64,000 nucleotides of DNA from Clostridiales bacterium UBA4039 (GTDB lineage: Bacteria; Bacillota; Clostridia; Lachnospirales; Vallitaleaceae). The stretch is from positions 57,916 through 121,915 of the forward strand of contig DGAD01000033.1 of the NCBI GenBank assembly GCA_002382805.1, read 5' to 3'. The stretch's first letter is position 1; each line of letters begins with the position of its first letter. Positions 16,757 through 24,824 of this stretch are shown here, piece by piece. Made by a program: the position numbers and the translations under genes. The notes beneath the pieces are model-generated. The model ran no database searches. It saw only the letters and a list, made by a program, of their open reading frames with translations, and was not told where the DNA came from.

Positions 16757-17404
16757 ATGGCAAGACATAATCATCCGGAACAAACAATTGAAAGAATAGT
16801 GGAGGCATCTGCAAAACTATTCATTGAAAAGGGCTATGACCAAACAAGTATCCAAGATATTTTAGATACGCTTAAACTTTCCAAAGGAGGTTTATACCAT
16901 CACTTCAAGTCAAAAGACGAGATACTAGAAGCAGTACTGCATAAACGTTCACAATATATTACAGATTTTCTTTCTGAGACGATTCAAAAGACAAAAGCAA
17001 GTAATGGAAAAGAAAAACTTAAAAAAATTCTTTATCATCTTGGAACAGACCCAAAGACACATGCCCTAGATGGAGTAATAGCAGGTCAGATCAATAACCC
17101 GTATTTTGTAGTCAGAGGTATTCAGACATGTGTAAAACAAGATGCGACCATGATTAGTGGATTAATTAAAGAAGGAATTCACGATGGCTCGATTATGACC
17201 AAACAGCCGGACTACTGTGCGGAAATCTTTCTATTACTTTTAAATTATTGGGCGAATCCTTCATTATTTGGACGTACTAAAGTTGAAACAAAAGAGCGCT
17301 TATATTACTTGCAGTTTGTTATGGGTTCACTTGGAGTGGATATTCTTGATGACAACTTAATTGAAGCACTTTTAAATGAATATGAGACAATGCATGTGTT
17401 TTAG
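16757..17404 (+). CDS. TetR/AcrR family transcriptional regulator
   Basis: A 215-residue regulator. The N-terminal helix-turn-helix (about residues 11-57; SAKLFIEKGYDQTSIQDILDTLKLSKGGLYHHFKSKDEIL) is canonical; the C-terminal ligand domain is unassigned. Two copies of the ACCRAC-S-GTCGGT operator flank the gene, one in its own promoter and one ahead of the small membrane protein at 17505, so it most likely represses itself and that gene. The neighbouring ABC-2 remnant suggests that the original target may have been an exporter now lost. AAGGAGG is 7 bases upstream of the start, and a hairpin terminator follows at 17420-17445. Confidence 0.9.
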   Translation: MARHNHPEQTIERIVEASAKLFIEKGYDQTSIQDILDTLKLSKGGLYHHFKSKDEILEAVLHKRSQYITDFLSETIQKTKASNGKEKLKKILYHLGTDPKTHALDGVIAGQINNPYFVVRGIQTCVKQDATMISGLIKEGIHDGSIMTKQPDYCAEIFLLLLNYWANPSLFGRTKVETKERLYYLQFVMGSLGVDILDDNLIEALLNEYETMHVF

Positions 17405-17419
17405 ACAAACATGCAATAT

Positions 17420-17445
17420 AGACTGTGATATACAGTCTCTTTTTT
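17420..17445 (+). terminator. Intrinsic terminator of the TetR gene
   Basis: AGACTGT (17420-17426) pairs with ACAGTCT (17432-17438) around a 5-nt loop, followed by CTTTTTT. Confidence 0.75.
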
Positions 17446-17457
17446 GCCACGTTAAAG

Positions 17458-17470
17458 ACCGACGGTCGGT
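17458..17470. promoter_or_regulatory. Candidate TetR operator, copy 2 (perfect)
   Basis: ACCGAC-G-GTCGGT, perfect 6-bp arms, between the TetR terminator and the small membrane protein gene. No convincing -35/-10 pair is visible around it, although TTGCCA at 17444-17449 may act as a -35. Confidence 0.7.
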
Positions 17471-17504
17471 TTTAACAATAAAACAAAACGATGGAGGTAG
17501 AAAA

Positions 17505-17780
17505 ATGCGAGAAGAGCGTTTATTTGAATCAACAGGCAAGGTAACAAAAGCTTCTTTGGATCTTAGAAAGGCAATGATTGAGCGTTCAAAACAGCTAAGA
17601 AACCCCTCGCCAAAAGTTAATAAAATAGGTTCAACTATTGGGGTGGTGGCAGGAGTGATTTTATTGATTATCGGAATCGTTCATGTTATGACAGGGAATC
17701 TATTATGGGCGTTAGGGGCCGGGACAGCAGGGGTAACGACTGTTGTGTCCAATGCAATCAATTATAAACGAAGAAGATAA
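17505..17780 (+). CDS. Small membrane protein of unknown function
   Basis: A 91-residue protein: a charged cytoplasmic N-terminus (about residues 1-45, Lys/Arg/Glu-rich), a membrane helix (IGVVAGVILLIIGIVHVM), a short turn and a second glycine-rich helix (LLWALGAGTAGVTTVVSNAI), ending in KRRR. I do not recognise a family. The frame is open back to 17376, but ATG at 17505 has a good GGAGG site 7 bases upstream, and the upstream part overlaps the TetR terminator and operator. The perfect operator copy in its leader makes it the likely target of the TetR protein at 16757. Confidence 0.75.
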   Translation: MREERLFESTGKVTKASLDLRKAMIERSKQLRNPSPKVNKIGSTIGVVAGVILLIIGIVHVMTGNLLWALGAGTAGVTTVVSNAINYKRRR

Positions 17781-17792
17781 ATAAAATATCGC

Positions 17793-17821
17793 TTGACCTA
17801 AGAACACGCAATGAGTATAAT
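17793..17821 (+). promoter_or_regulatory. Sigma-A promoter of the TetR gene at 17871
   Basis: TTGACC (17793-17798), 17-bp spacer, TATAAT (17816-17821). The -10 overlaps the large operator palindrome. Confidence 0.85.
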
Positions 17822-17853
17822 TGAGTAAATACTCATTGAGTGTTTACTCAATT
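17819..17853. promoter_or_regulatory. 35-bp nested palindrome, TetR operator
   Basis: Outer arms AATTGAGTAAA (17819-17829) and TTTACTCAATT (17843-17853) are perfect; the inner arms ACTCA and TGAGT are also perfect around T17836. The only asymmetric pair is 17830/17842. Internally it consists of repeated GAGTAnnTACTC-type half sites, so two TetR dimers may bind side by side. It covers the -10 and start of the TetR gene at 17871, which is probably autoregulated. Confidence 0.8.
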
Positions 17854-17870
17854 AAATAGGTTGGTGAAAA

Positions 17871-18464
17871 ATGACAAGAAAAGAACAAAAAGAACAAAGA
17901 CGAATACTGATTTTGAAAAATGCTTTAGACTTATTTGTAGAAAAAGGATATGCGGCAACGACAACGAGTGAGATTGCAAAAGCGGTAGGTATGAGTGAAG
18001 GATTATTGTTCCATTATTTTGCATCCAAAGAAAAGTTATACATGGAGCTGGTTCAAAATGGTGTAAAAGGAATACAAGTTTTTTCAGATGCGATTAGTGA
18101 CCCATATGATACTCTTTATCAAGTTATCAATAACTTTATGCAAAATATTCAATCCGATCGAATTGCGGCTAAGATGTTTGTCTTGATGAACATGGCTCAA
18201 AATCCGGCGATAACACCCGTAAGTGTATACAATATGGCGACAACCGTTAATATTATTCAAGAATCGGTCCCTATTATTGAGCAAGGACAGCGTCAAGGTA
18301 TATTCCGTGACGGGGATGCACTTAGCTTGGCATATACATTTTGGAATGCTTTTGATGGTAATATGACAGAGATAGCAAGAAATCCTAAGATGCCATTACC
18401 GGACCCGCAATGGTTAATGGCAATTTTGGCACAGAGGCAACATGAAGGGGAGGATAGGGTTTGA
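17871..18464 (+). CDS. TetR/AcrR family transcriptional regulator
   Basis: A 197-residue regulator with a canonical N-terminal helix-turn-helix (about residues 10-56; ALDLFVEKGYAATTTSEIAKAVGMSEGLLFHYFASKEKLY). The C-terminal domain is unassigned. The gene overlaps the serine hydrolase gene by one base (TGATG), so both are cotranscribed from the promoter at 17793-17821 and repressed through the 35-bp palindrome. The regulator therefore probably controls the hydrolase in response to an unknown ligand. Confidence 0.9.
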   Translation: MTRKEQKEQRRILILKNALDLFVEKGYAATTTSEIAKAVGMSEGLLFHYFASKEKLYMELVQNGVKGIQVFSDAISDPYDTLYQVINNFMQNIQSDRIAAKMFVLMNMAQNPAITPVSVYNMATTVNIIQESVPIIEQGQRQGIFRDGDALSLAYTFWNAFDGNMTEIARNPKMPLPDPQWLMAILAQRQHEGEDRV

Positions 18465-19483
18465 TGAATACAAACAAGGTGGATAAGATATTTGACAAGA
18501 TGATAGGCAATAAGCGAATACATGAAGGGGTATTTATTATTGAGGATGCAAGTGGAGCGTATAGTTATTGTCGAGAATATAATCGAAGCATAGATTCGCC
18601 GATGCTAACGGCGAGCATTGGAAAGATGTATACGACAGCCTGTATTATGTCAATGCTACAAGAACGACACATTCAACTTGAAGATAAGATAACTAAGTTC
18701 TTTAGCCAAGAGGCTTTATCAGGACTGCATATCTATAAACAACAAGAGTATTCACAGGAAATTTCAATAAAGCATTTGCTTTATCAAACCAGTGGACTTC
18801 CCGATTATTATGAGAAGAGTAAGGAAACGGGTGTTGCATCGTTGATAAAACAAGATTTTTCGTTTACATTTGAACAAGAGCTTGGTTGGACAAAACAAAT
18901 GGGTGCTAGATTTGCACCGGGAACGAAAGATAAAGCGTATTATGCAGATATTAATTTTGACCTGCTTGGAAAAATAATTGAACAAGTAACGAAGCTATCA
19001 TTAAGTCAGGCTTATCAGCAGTTCGTTTTTGAACCTTTAGGTTTGGAAAAAACTTACTTGGCATCTAGTCAAATACAAGAGATACCCCATACCTATTACA
19101 AGTTGAAGAAACTGGAGCGACCGAAGTTCATAGCCAGCAGTTTTGCATCTGGAGGATGTGTAACAACGGCACGTGAATTGATGCTTTTCCAAAAAGGCTT
19201 TTGGCAAGGACGCTTATTCGAACAATCCATGCTTAAAAAATTGTCAAACCCTCATCCTCTACAAATCCAATTTTACCCGATTGGTTATGATAGTGGTTAT
19301 ATGCGTATTAATGTATCCTATCCTTTTGGAAAAAAGCATACAGTTATTGGGCACAGTGGCTCGACAGGTTCCTTTGCCTTTTACTATCCACAAAGAGACT
19401 TGTTTTTTGCAGGAGATATACCTCAGATATGTTATCCAAATTATGGAACACAACTTTTATTTAAATCGGTGCTAGCGATTTAG
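18464..19483 (+). CDS. Serine hydrolase, beta-lactamase/class C penicillin-binding fold
   Basis: A 339-residue protein of the serine beta-lactamase-related family (COG1680). The catalytic tetrad motif S-x-x-K is Ser51-Ile-Gly-Lys54 (TASIGKMYTTA), a YxN-like element is YYADINFD (about residue 165), and the third motif HxG is His297-Ser-Gly299 (GHSGSTGSFAFYYP). No signal peptide or membrane anchor is visible, so it seems cytoplasmic, which argues against an antibiotic-destroying beta-lactamase and for an esterase or peptidase. ATG at 18464 overlaps the TetR stop and has GGAGGATAG upstream; a TTG at 18461 in the same frame is disfavoured. A BlaI/BlaR1-like pair follows at 19597. Confidence 0.8.
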   Translation: MNTNKVDKIFDKMIGNKRIHEGVFIIEDASGAYSYCREYNRSIDSPMLTASIGKMYTTACIMSMLQERHIQLEDKITKFFSQEALSGLHIYKQQEYSQEISIKHLLYQTSGLPDYYEKSKETGVASLIKQDFSFTFEQELGWTKQMGARFAPGTKDKAYYADINFDLLGKIIEQVTKLSLSQAYQQFVFEPLGLEKTYLASSQIQEIPHTYYKLKKLERPKFIASSFASGGCVTTARELMLFQKGFWQGRLFEQSMLKKLSNPHPLQIQFYPIGYDSGYMRINVSYPFGKKHTVIGHSGSTGSFAFYYPQRDLFFAGDIPQICYPNYGTQLLFKSVLAI

Positions 19484-19531
19484 TATAGATTCCATATGTC
19501 GATGCAAGAGGACTACCTGATTTTTAACATA

Positions 19532-19560
19532 TTGACAATTTTGTCTAATGGTGTTAGACT
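19532..19560 (+). promoter_or_regulatory. Promoter of the BlaI/BlaR1-like operon
   Basis: TTGACA (19532-19537), 17-bp spacer, TAGACT (19555-19560). The first BlaI-type operator overlaps spacer and -10; the second lies just downstream of the start. Confidence 0.75.
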
Positions 19561-19562
19561 AT
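19540..19562. promoter_or_regulatory. BlaI-type operator, copy 1
   Basis: TTTGTCTAA-TGGTG-TTAGACTAT: 7 of the 9 bases in each arm pair (GTCTAA/TTAGAC core perfect). Same motif as the copy at 19564-19586. Confidence 0.7.
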
Positions 19563-19563
19563 A

Positions 19564-19586
19564 TTTGTCTAATGATGTTAGACAAA
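19564..19586. promoter_or_regulatory. BlaI-type operator, copy 2 (perfect)
   Basis: TTTGTCTAA-TGATG-TTAGACAAA has perfect 9-bp arms and ends just ahead of the GGAGGG ribosome site. Two tandem operators in its own promoter fit autorepression by the BlaI-like protein. Confidence 0.8.
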
Positions 19587-19596
19587 GGAGGGCTAT

Positions 19597-19959
19597 ATGG
19601 AAAAATATGTGTTGGGAGATATGGAACAGCAGTTTGCAAAGATACTATGGGAAAAGGCACCGATAACTACACGTGAGATTATAGATATAGGGGCAAAAGA
19701 GTTTAATTGGAAACGGACAACGACCTATACGATGTTAAAACGTTTATGCGATCGGGGAATCTTTACCAATGAAAAAGGCACCGTTATGGTCGTTATGAGT
19801 CAAGAAGAGTTTTTTGCGAACAAAAGTGCATTCTTCCTAGAGGAGTCTTTTGATGGATCATTACCAAGATTTTTAACAGCATTTTCACGACGGAAAAGAC
19901 TAAGCGACAAGGAAATCAAAGCGATTGAGCGTCTTATCGACGAACATAAAGAGGGGTGA
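19597..19959 (+). CDS. BlaI/MecI/CopY family repressor
   Basis: A 120-residue winged-helix repressor (about residues 8-75; EQQFAKILWEKAPITTREIIDIGAKEFNWKRTTTYTMLKRLCDRGIF) with a short dimerisation tail. In the paradigm, BlaI blocks transcription until cleaved after a signal from the membrane protease BlaR1, which is encoded next. Two matching palindromic operators sit in its promoter. The serine hydrolase at 18464 ends only 113 bp upstream but has no BlaI-type operator of its own, so regulation of it by this protein is doubtful. Confidence 0.9.
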   Translation: MEKYVLGDMEQQFAKILWEKAPITTREIIDIGAKEFNWKRTTTYTMLKRLCDRGIFTNEKGTVMVVMSQEEFFANKSAFFLEESFDGSLPRFLTAFSRRKRLSDKEIKAIERLIDEHKEG

Positions 19960-19963
19960 AGCG

Positions 19964-21358
19964 ATGATGGAGCAAATGTTTATGCATATACTCAACATGA
20001 GTTTTATGGGAAGTGTGGTCATTGTCTTTATCTTAGGGTTACGCGTGGCTCTACGTAAGGCACCCAAAAAATATTCCTATATTTTATGGGGGATTGCTCT
20101 CATACGATTAAGCGTTCCACTGACACTTGAGAGTGCTTTTAGCCTTATACCTGTTAATCCGACCCCATTTACTGAAAAGATTTTATATGATATGACGCCA
20201 AAGATAGAGACGGGGATAGAGGTTTTTGACCAGACCCTTGGAAGTGCTTTACCTGGGGCAAGACCGGCGGAGAGCGTCAATCCTATGCAAGTGTATAGCT
20301 TTTTAGGAACGATTATATGGAGTGTAGGTGTAATTGCTTTGCTCATCTATGGGATAACAACTTTTGTCAAGCTTCGACAACAGTTAAAGGGTGCATACCG
20401 AGAAAAAGACAATATCTATGTGTCAAAAGCCATACAGACACCCTTTGTCTTAGGGGTTTTATCTCCAAGAATATACTTGCCCGATACATTGGATACGGCT
20501 GAAAAACACTATGTTGTTCTTCATGAACAGATGCATATCCGGCGCTTGGACCCTATAATCCGAGTGATTAGTTATATGGTTTTATGTCTACATTGGTTTA
20601 ACCCATTGGTCTGGTTAGCCTATGGATTAAGTGAAAAGGATATGGAGATGTCTTGTGATGAAATGGTTTTAAATCAGCTAGGTCCTCATATTAAAAAAGA
20701 GTATTCACAGTCGTTGCTTCACTTTGCTACAGGTCGAAGAAGGTATAATCTGTCCCTTTTAGCATTTGGAGAAGGTGAGGTTATCGGGCGAGTGAAGAAT
20801 ATCCTTAATTTTAAAAAGCCTAAAACCTATTTAACGATAGGTGTTACCGTCCTTGTAGTCATTGCAGTAATTAGCCTAGTCTCTAATCCAATTAATCCGA
20901 TGCAGAAAAAATTTGGAGGACATGTCTATCAAGTAGAAGAAGTTATCTATGATGCACCATTATATTCATTTACATATTTTCCTGAAACGGCGCCGCGGTT
21001 TAATATCTCTTCAGACAATCAGCTTTATGTGCAAAGCCAAGAAGAAATGAGGGAGTGGACATTGGTTGGAGGACTCTATGAAGCTAAGATTCAAGAGGGA
21101 CAATTACTAGAGTGGGTTCAGTTTCCAGATTTTATAGAGGATACACTTGAGCAAGAGATTCGTGGGATTAGAAAGATATATCGTGCACAGTCAGATATAG
21201 AGCTGGCTTCGGTAAGCGCTTTGGTACAGGAATCTGCATATGATCCGGTGTATATCATCGCACAGACACAAGATGAGCGACAACTTTTATTCTACGGATA
21301 TCAACGTGGAGAACAGATAGAGATTCGATGGATATTTACAATAAAAGCCACCACCTAA
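19964..21358 (+). CDS. BlaR1/MecR1-like membrane metalloprotease (M56) with a non-PBP sensor tail
   Basis: A 464-residue membrane protein. The M56 domain (about residues 1-300) has several transmembrane helices and the zinc motif His187-Glu188-Gln-Met-His191 (LHEQMHIRRLDP), with the downstream glutamate in KDMEMSCDE. After a final helix (TYLTIGVTVLVVIAVISLV) an extracytoplasmic domain of about 155 residues follows. It lacks the SxxK penicillin-binding sensor of true BlaR1, so its signal is probably not a beta-lactam. Start chosen at ATG 19964 (4 bp after blaI stop, RBS GAGGGG); ATG 19967 is equivalent. The stop lies inside the terminator hairpin. Confidence 0.83.
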   Translation: MMEQMFMHILNMSFMGSVVIVFILGLRVALRKAPKKYSYILWGIALIRLSVPLTLESAFSLIPVNPTPFTEKILYDMTPKIETGIEVFDQTLGSALPGARPAESVNPMQVYSFLGTIIWSVGVIALLIYGITTFVKLRQQLKGAYREKDNIYVSKAIQTPFVLGVLSPRIYLPDTLDTAEKHYVVLHEQMHIRRLDPIIRVISYMVLCLHWFNPLVWLAYGLSEKDMEMSCDEMVLNQLGPHIKKEYSQSLLHFATGRRRYNLSLLAFGEGEVIGRVKNILNFKKPKTYLTIGVTVLVVIAVISLVSNPINPMQKKFGGHVYQVEEVIYDAPLYSFTYFPETAPRFNISSDNQLYVQSQEEMREWTLVGGLYEAKIQEGQLLEWVQFPDFIEDTLEQEIRGIRKIYRAQSDIELASVSALVQESAYDPVYIIAQTQDERQLLFYGYQRGEQIEIRWIFTIKATT

Positions 21359-21379
21359 TATTAGGATGGTGGCTTCTTT
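21345..21379 (+). terminator. Intrinsic terminator of the BlaI/BlaR1-like operon
   Basis: AAGCCACCA (21345-21353) pairs with TGGTGGCTT (21367-21375), and the stem continues through CCTAAT/ATTAGG with one bulged A; TTCTTT follows. The last codons and the stop of the protease gene form the 5' arm. Confidence 0.85.
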
Positions 21380-21460
21380 GTATCATAGCTAGCCAATAGT
21401 CAAGCAATTTGGTAGAATAGAAGGTGAGAAGATCTTATTTTGATGAGTAAAGAGGTGCGT

Positions 21461-22654
21461 ATGAATCTTGACTTATTAACAGTAATTGATATGTATATGT
21501 TTATAAATTATATTTGTACACTAATTTTGGGGATAACTTGGAAACGCATCCGGCACAAGTATCAAGGAATATTTTTAGTGTTTGCGGATCTTATAGTCCA
21601 ATCGATAGGGCTTACATTGGCCAATTTTCATACGGACATATCGCCAATTTTATCGACAGTTTTAGCGAATACACTTATTTATATAGGTGCGATATTGCTT
21701 TTATTTGGTGTGGCAGAATTTATGGGCTTAAAGGTTCGGCTACTACCCTATATCATATCAACGGGGATATTTATTAGTCTATATAGTTTTTATACATTAT
21801 ATAACCCCAATACACAAGTACGCCTGATGGTATTTACACTGATGACTATTCCGGTATTTGCCCATACCATCTATCTTATTGTGGTTAAGGCAGAGCCGGT
21901 GTATAGCCGATGTGCAGAGCATGTGGTTATTGCCCATATATTTTTGATTCTCATTCATGGGACAAGAGCGTACATTGCATTAAATCGCTTTCAAGTTATA
22001 GAATATAGTCAACTATATCATAGTGAGGCACTGCTTATAATGAGTAGTCTGCTTACGACAATTTATCTTACTTTTTCAATCACACAGATGGTACATATAA
22101 GACTTTTACATCAATGGAATCAGATTTTTGTATATACACAAGAACTTTTAAAAAACACACAGCGCTTAGCAGATACTGATAATTTAACTCAGTTGAATAA
22201 TCGTGGAAAAATAGAAGGCATCTTAAAAGATGAAATCAATGCATACATGACATGTGGACGTGTATTTTGCCTTTTGATGATTGATATTGATCATTTTAAG
22301 CGGTTTAATGACACCTATGGACATGATGTAGGGGATCAAGTCATTATTACAGTTGCTCAGCGATTAGCTCAAACTTTAAGAGGGACAGATACAATCGGCA
22401 GATGGGGAGGAGAAGAATTTTTGGTGATACTACGTGATTGCGACAATCAAAACGCAAGGCGTGTTGGTGAAAAACTTGTAGACATTGTAAAGGACGCATG
22501 CATTGAGTGTACATATCCCAAAGAGCATGTAACCATCAGTATTGGTGGAGCGGTTATGGAGGCTAGTCATACAATGAAGACATTGATTAAAACCGCAGAT
22601 ATAGCTTTATATGAGGCAAAACAAAATGGACGTAACAGAATGGAAATAAAGTAA
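21461..22654 (+). CDS. Membrane-bound diguanylate cyclase (GGDEF)
   Basis: A 397-residue protein. The N-terminal half (about residues 1-215) has six or seven hydrophobic helices of unknown sensory type; the C-terminal GGDEF domain begins at ADTDNLTQLNNRG and carries the active-site GGEEF (residues 316-320) in GRWGGEEF, with substrate-binding DIDHFKRFND. An RxxD inhibitory site (RGTD) lies five residues before the motif, so feedback inhibition by c-di-GMP is expected. It should make c-di-GMP from two GTP. ATG at 21461 has AGAGGTG upstream; the in-frame ATG at 21443 is less supported. It begins a run of four same-strand genes. Confidence 0.9.
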   Translation: MNLDLLTVIDMYMFINYICTLILGITWKRIRHKYQGIFLVFADLIVQSIGLTLANFHTDISPILSTVLANTLIYIGAILLLFGVAEFMGLKVRLLPYIISTGIFISLYSFYTLYNPNTQVRLMVFTLMTIPVFAHTIYLIVVKAEPVYSRCAEHVVIAHIFLILIHGTRAYIALNRFQVIEYSQLYHSEALLIMSSLLTTIYLTFSITQMVHIRLLHQWNQIFVYTQELLKNTQRLADTDNLTQLNNRGKIEGILKDEINAYMTCGRVFCLLMIDIDHFKRFNDTYGHDVGDQVIITVAQRLAQTLRGTDTIGRWGGEEFLVILRDCDNQNARRVGEKLVDIVKDACIECTYPKEHVTISIGGAVMEASHTMKTLIKTADIALYEAKQNGRNRMEIK

Positions 22655-22679
22655 GACGCTTTATGGAGAGGAGAGTTTT

Positions 22680-23105
22680 ATGAAATATGTAGGGAAATGT
22701 TTATGTGAAACAGTGCAGTTTGAGATTAGCGGTGAGTTTGAGAATTTTTTTCTATGCCATTGTGAGCGTTGTCGAAAAGATACAGGATCGGCGCATGCCG
22801 CTAATCTATTTTCAAATACAGCAACACTTCGCTGGATTGTGGGTGAAGAAAATATTCAAACGTTTAATTATCAATCCGATGGCCATATCAAAAGCTTTTG
22901 TAAAACATGTGGGTCGGCACTTCCAAATATGCAGTTTGATGGGACCTTGCTTGTCGTTCCGGCAGGAAGTCTAGATACACAAGTACATATGCGACCGCAA
23001 GGACATATTTTTTTGGCACATAAGGCCACTTGGGACAAGGAACTTAGCACGGTTCCAGGATATGCTTATCTTCCAACAACAGATCAAAACCAGAAAGAGG
23101 ACTAA
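22680..23105 (+). CDS. GFA/CENP-V family zinc-binding protein
   Basis: A 141-residue protein with the beta-tent fold signature of the glutathione-dependent formaldehyde-activating (GFA) family: zinc ligands in GKCLCETVQF, CHCERCRKDTGSAHAANLF and FCKTCGSALP. Most GFA proteins of bacteria are small metal-binding enzymes or chaperone-like proteins without demonstrated glutathione dependence, and no formaldehyde dehydrogenase is nearby. It lies 25 bp after the cyclase gene behind GGAGAGGAG and 2 bp before the CDF gene. Confidence 0.87.
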   Translation: MKYVGKCLCETVQFEISGEFENFFLCHCERCRKDTGSAHAANLFSNTATLRWIVGEENIQTFNYQSDGHIKSFCKTCGSALPNMQFDGTLLVVPAGSLDTQVHMRPQGHIFLAHKATWDKELSTVPGYAYLPTTDQNQKED

Positions 23106-23107
23106 AA

Positions 23108-24037
23108 ATGAAGAAAGATACACATCAACATACATCTAAACATACACACCAACACGCACATCATGATCACCATCATCATCATTCCCAAGGAAATATAAAA
23201 GTAGCTTTTATCTTGAATTTAACATTTACGATTATTGAAATTATTGGTGGGTTTTTAACGAATAGTGTGGCCATCTTGTCGGATGCTTTGCATGATTTGG
23301 GGGACTCTCTATCTCTAGGCATTGCATGGTGGCTAGAACGTTATGCACAAAAAAAACCGGATCATAGATTTTCTTTTGGATACGCGCGCTTTTCCATATT
23401 AGGCGCACTCTTAAATAGCTTTATCTTATTTGGGGGATCGATTTTGATTTTAACCAAAGCCATTCCCAGGATTTTTAATCCAGAAGCCGTCCATCCGGAA
23501 GGGATGTTTGGATTTGCAATTCTTGGAATACTCATTAATGGAGCTGCAGTACTACGATTGAAAAAAGGAGAATCTATCAATGAAAAGGTAGTTTCATGGC
23601 ATCTACTGGAAGATGTGTTTGGATGGGTTGTCATCTTAATTAGCAGTATTATTCTTATGTTTTTTGATTGGCCGATTATCGACCCTCTACTATCTATAGG
23701 GCTGACTTTGTTTGTCCTATACAATGTGATAAAAAACATCAAAGGAATATTGAATATATTATTAGAAGGTGTTCCAGAAGAATATGTAATTAAAGACATT
23801 GAAGCCTTGATTGAAACCGTACAAGGAGTCAAATCAGTTCACCACACTCATATTTGGTCACTGGAAGGGCAGAAGATTTTCTTGAGTACACATGTTGTGG
23901 TTGATAATGGGGCCAACAATACGGTGCTTGTACCGATGAAGCAAGCAATACGTCATGTGCTTATGCAAGAAAGGATTGAACATGCAACCATAGAAATCGA
24001 ATTTGAAGATGAAGATTGTGATAATCACAGCTGTTAA
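23108..24037 (+). CDS. Cation diffusion facilitator (CzcD/ZitB-type metal efflux)
   Basis: A 309-residue CDF transporter that would export Zn2+ or similar divalent ions in exchange for protons. A very histidine-rich cytoplasmic N-terminus (residues 4-30, HQHTSKHTHQHAHHDHHHHH region) precedes six membrane helices; metal site residues are visible in SVAILSDALHDLGDSLSLG and SWHLLEDVFGW. The C-terminal cytoplasmic domain (from about residue 215) is the usual dimeric ferredoxin-like fold (VKSVHHTHIWSLEG). It starts 2 bp after the GFA stop. No metal-responsive operator was identified nearby. Confidence 0.92.
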   Translation: MKKDTHQHTSKHTHQHAHHDHHHHHSQGNIKVAFILNLTFTIIEIIGGFLTNSVAILSDALHDLGDSLSLGIAWWLERYAQKKPDHRFSFGYARFSILGALLNSFILFGGSILILTKAIPRIFNPEAVHPEGMFGFAILGILINGAAVLRLKKGESINEKVVSWHLLEDVFGWVVILISSIILMFFDWPIIDPLLSIGLTLFVLYNVIKNIKGILNILLEGVPEEYVIKDIEALIETVQGVKSVHHTHIWSLEGQKIFLSTHVVVDNGANNTVLVPMKQAIRHVLMQERIEHATIEIEFEDEDCDNHSC

Positions 24038-24055
24038 CGGGGGAAAAGAGAGGCG

Positions 24056-24622
24056 ATGGGAACAATAATGCGATGCTTTGGAGATAAACCAGGACAAGAA
24101 GACTATGCACATTATCATGATGTTGAATGGGGGGTGCCTGTTCATGATGACCAAAAGCTTTTTGAGTTTTTGATATTAGAAGGAGCACAGGCGGGGTTAA
24201 GTTGGTATACGATTTTGAAGCGACGTGAAGGGTATCGAAAAGCTTTTCATCAATTTGATCCACATAAGGTTGCTTCAATGAGTGATACTGAGTTAGAACA
24301 GTTACGTGAGGATGCAGGTATTATAAGAAACCGGTTAAAGATATATTCAGCTAGAAAAAATGCGCAAGTATTTATAGAGATACAAAAAGAATATGGGAGC
24401 TTTGATTCGTATCTTTGGCGCTTTGTTGATGGACAACCAAGAATTAACCATTATCAAGAATTAAGTGAAGTTCCGGTCTCGACAAAAGAAAGTGACCAAC
24501 TATCCAAAGACTTAAAAAAACGCGGCATGTCTTTTGTGGGAACGACGATCATGTATGCCTATATGCAGGCAGTAGGTTTGGTTGACGATCATTTGGAAAG
24601 CTGCTTTGTACGAAGTAGATGA
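24056..24622 (+). CDS. tag: DNA-3-methyladenine glycosylase I
   Basis: A 188-residue base-excision repair enzyme of the Tag family, removing 3-methyladenine from alkylated DNA. Characteristic sequence: RCFGD, YHDVEWGVPVHDDQKLFEFLILEGAQAGLSWYTIL with the catalytic-pocket glutamate, and the C-terminal FVGTTIMYAYMQAVGLVDDHLESC whose His and Cys complete the zinc snap started by the N-terminal Cys. The start could also be ATG 24068 (MRCFGD), closer to the usual Tag N-terminus; 24056 has AGAGAGG upstream. It is the last gene of the 21.4-24.6 kb run. Confidence 0.92.
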   Translation: MGTIMRCFGDKPGQEDYAHYHDVEWGVPVHDDQKLFEFLILEGAQAGLSWYTILKRREGYRKAFHQFDPHKVASMSDTELEQLREDAGIIRNRLKIYSARKNAQVFIEIQKEYGSFDSYLWRFVDGQPRINHYQELSEVPVSTKESDQLSKDLKKRGMSFVGTTIMYAYMQAVGLVDDHLESCFVRSR

Positions 24623-24686
24623 CCCCACATTCTATTATCGAGCGATTTTAAATCAAAAATAAACAAAAAGCAAAAAGTAAATATTA

Positions 24687-24715
24687 TTGACTTTTATAGG
24701 TGATAGTGCTACTAT
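24687..24715 (+). promoter_or_regulatory. Promoter of the chemoreceptor gene
   Basis: TTGACT (24687-24692), 17-bp spacer, TACTAT (24710-24715). A small palindrome CTAGCG-AG-CGCTAG follows at 24730-24743 in the leader; its role is unknown. Nothing else was seen in the 202-bp gap. Confidence 0.55.
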
Positions 24716-24824
24716 TTGGAAGTATCAACCTAGCGAGCGCTAGCTAGACAAATCAAAACATGTATGCATACAAAAAGTAATACTACTCATTAATAACATT
24801 TATAACATAACTAAGGAGAGACAG

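Noticed and set aside
18464..19483. Antibiotic-resistance beta-lactamase interpretation of the serine hydrolase
   Set aside because: No signal peptide is visible, and the fold is shared with many esterases and peptidases. Proximity to the BlaI/BlaR1-like pair is not enough, since that pair lacks a penicillin sensor.
24730..24743. Small palindrome CTAGCGAGCGCTAG in the chemoreceptor leader, considered as part of a riboswitch
   Set aside because: No c-di-GMP or other riboswitch consensus is seen around it, and 14 bp of symmetry alone is weak.
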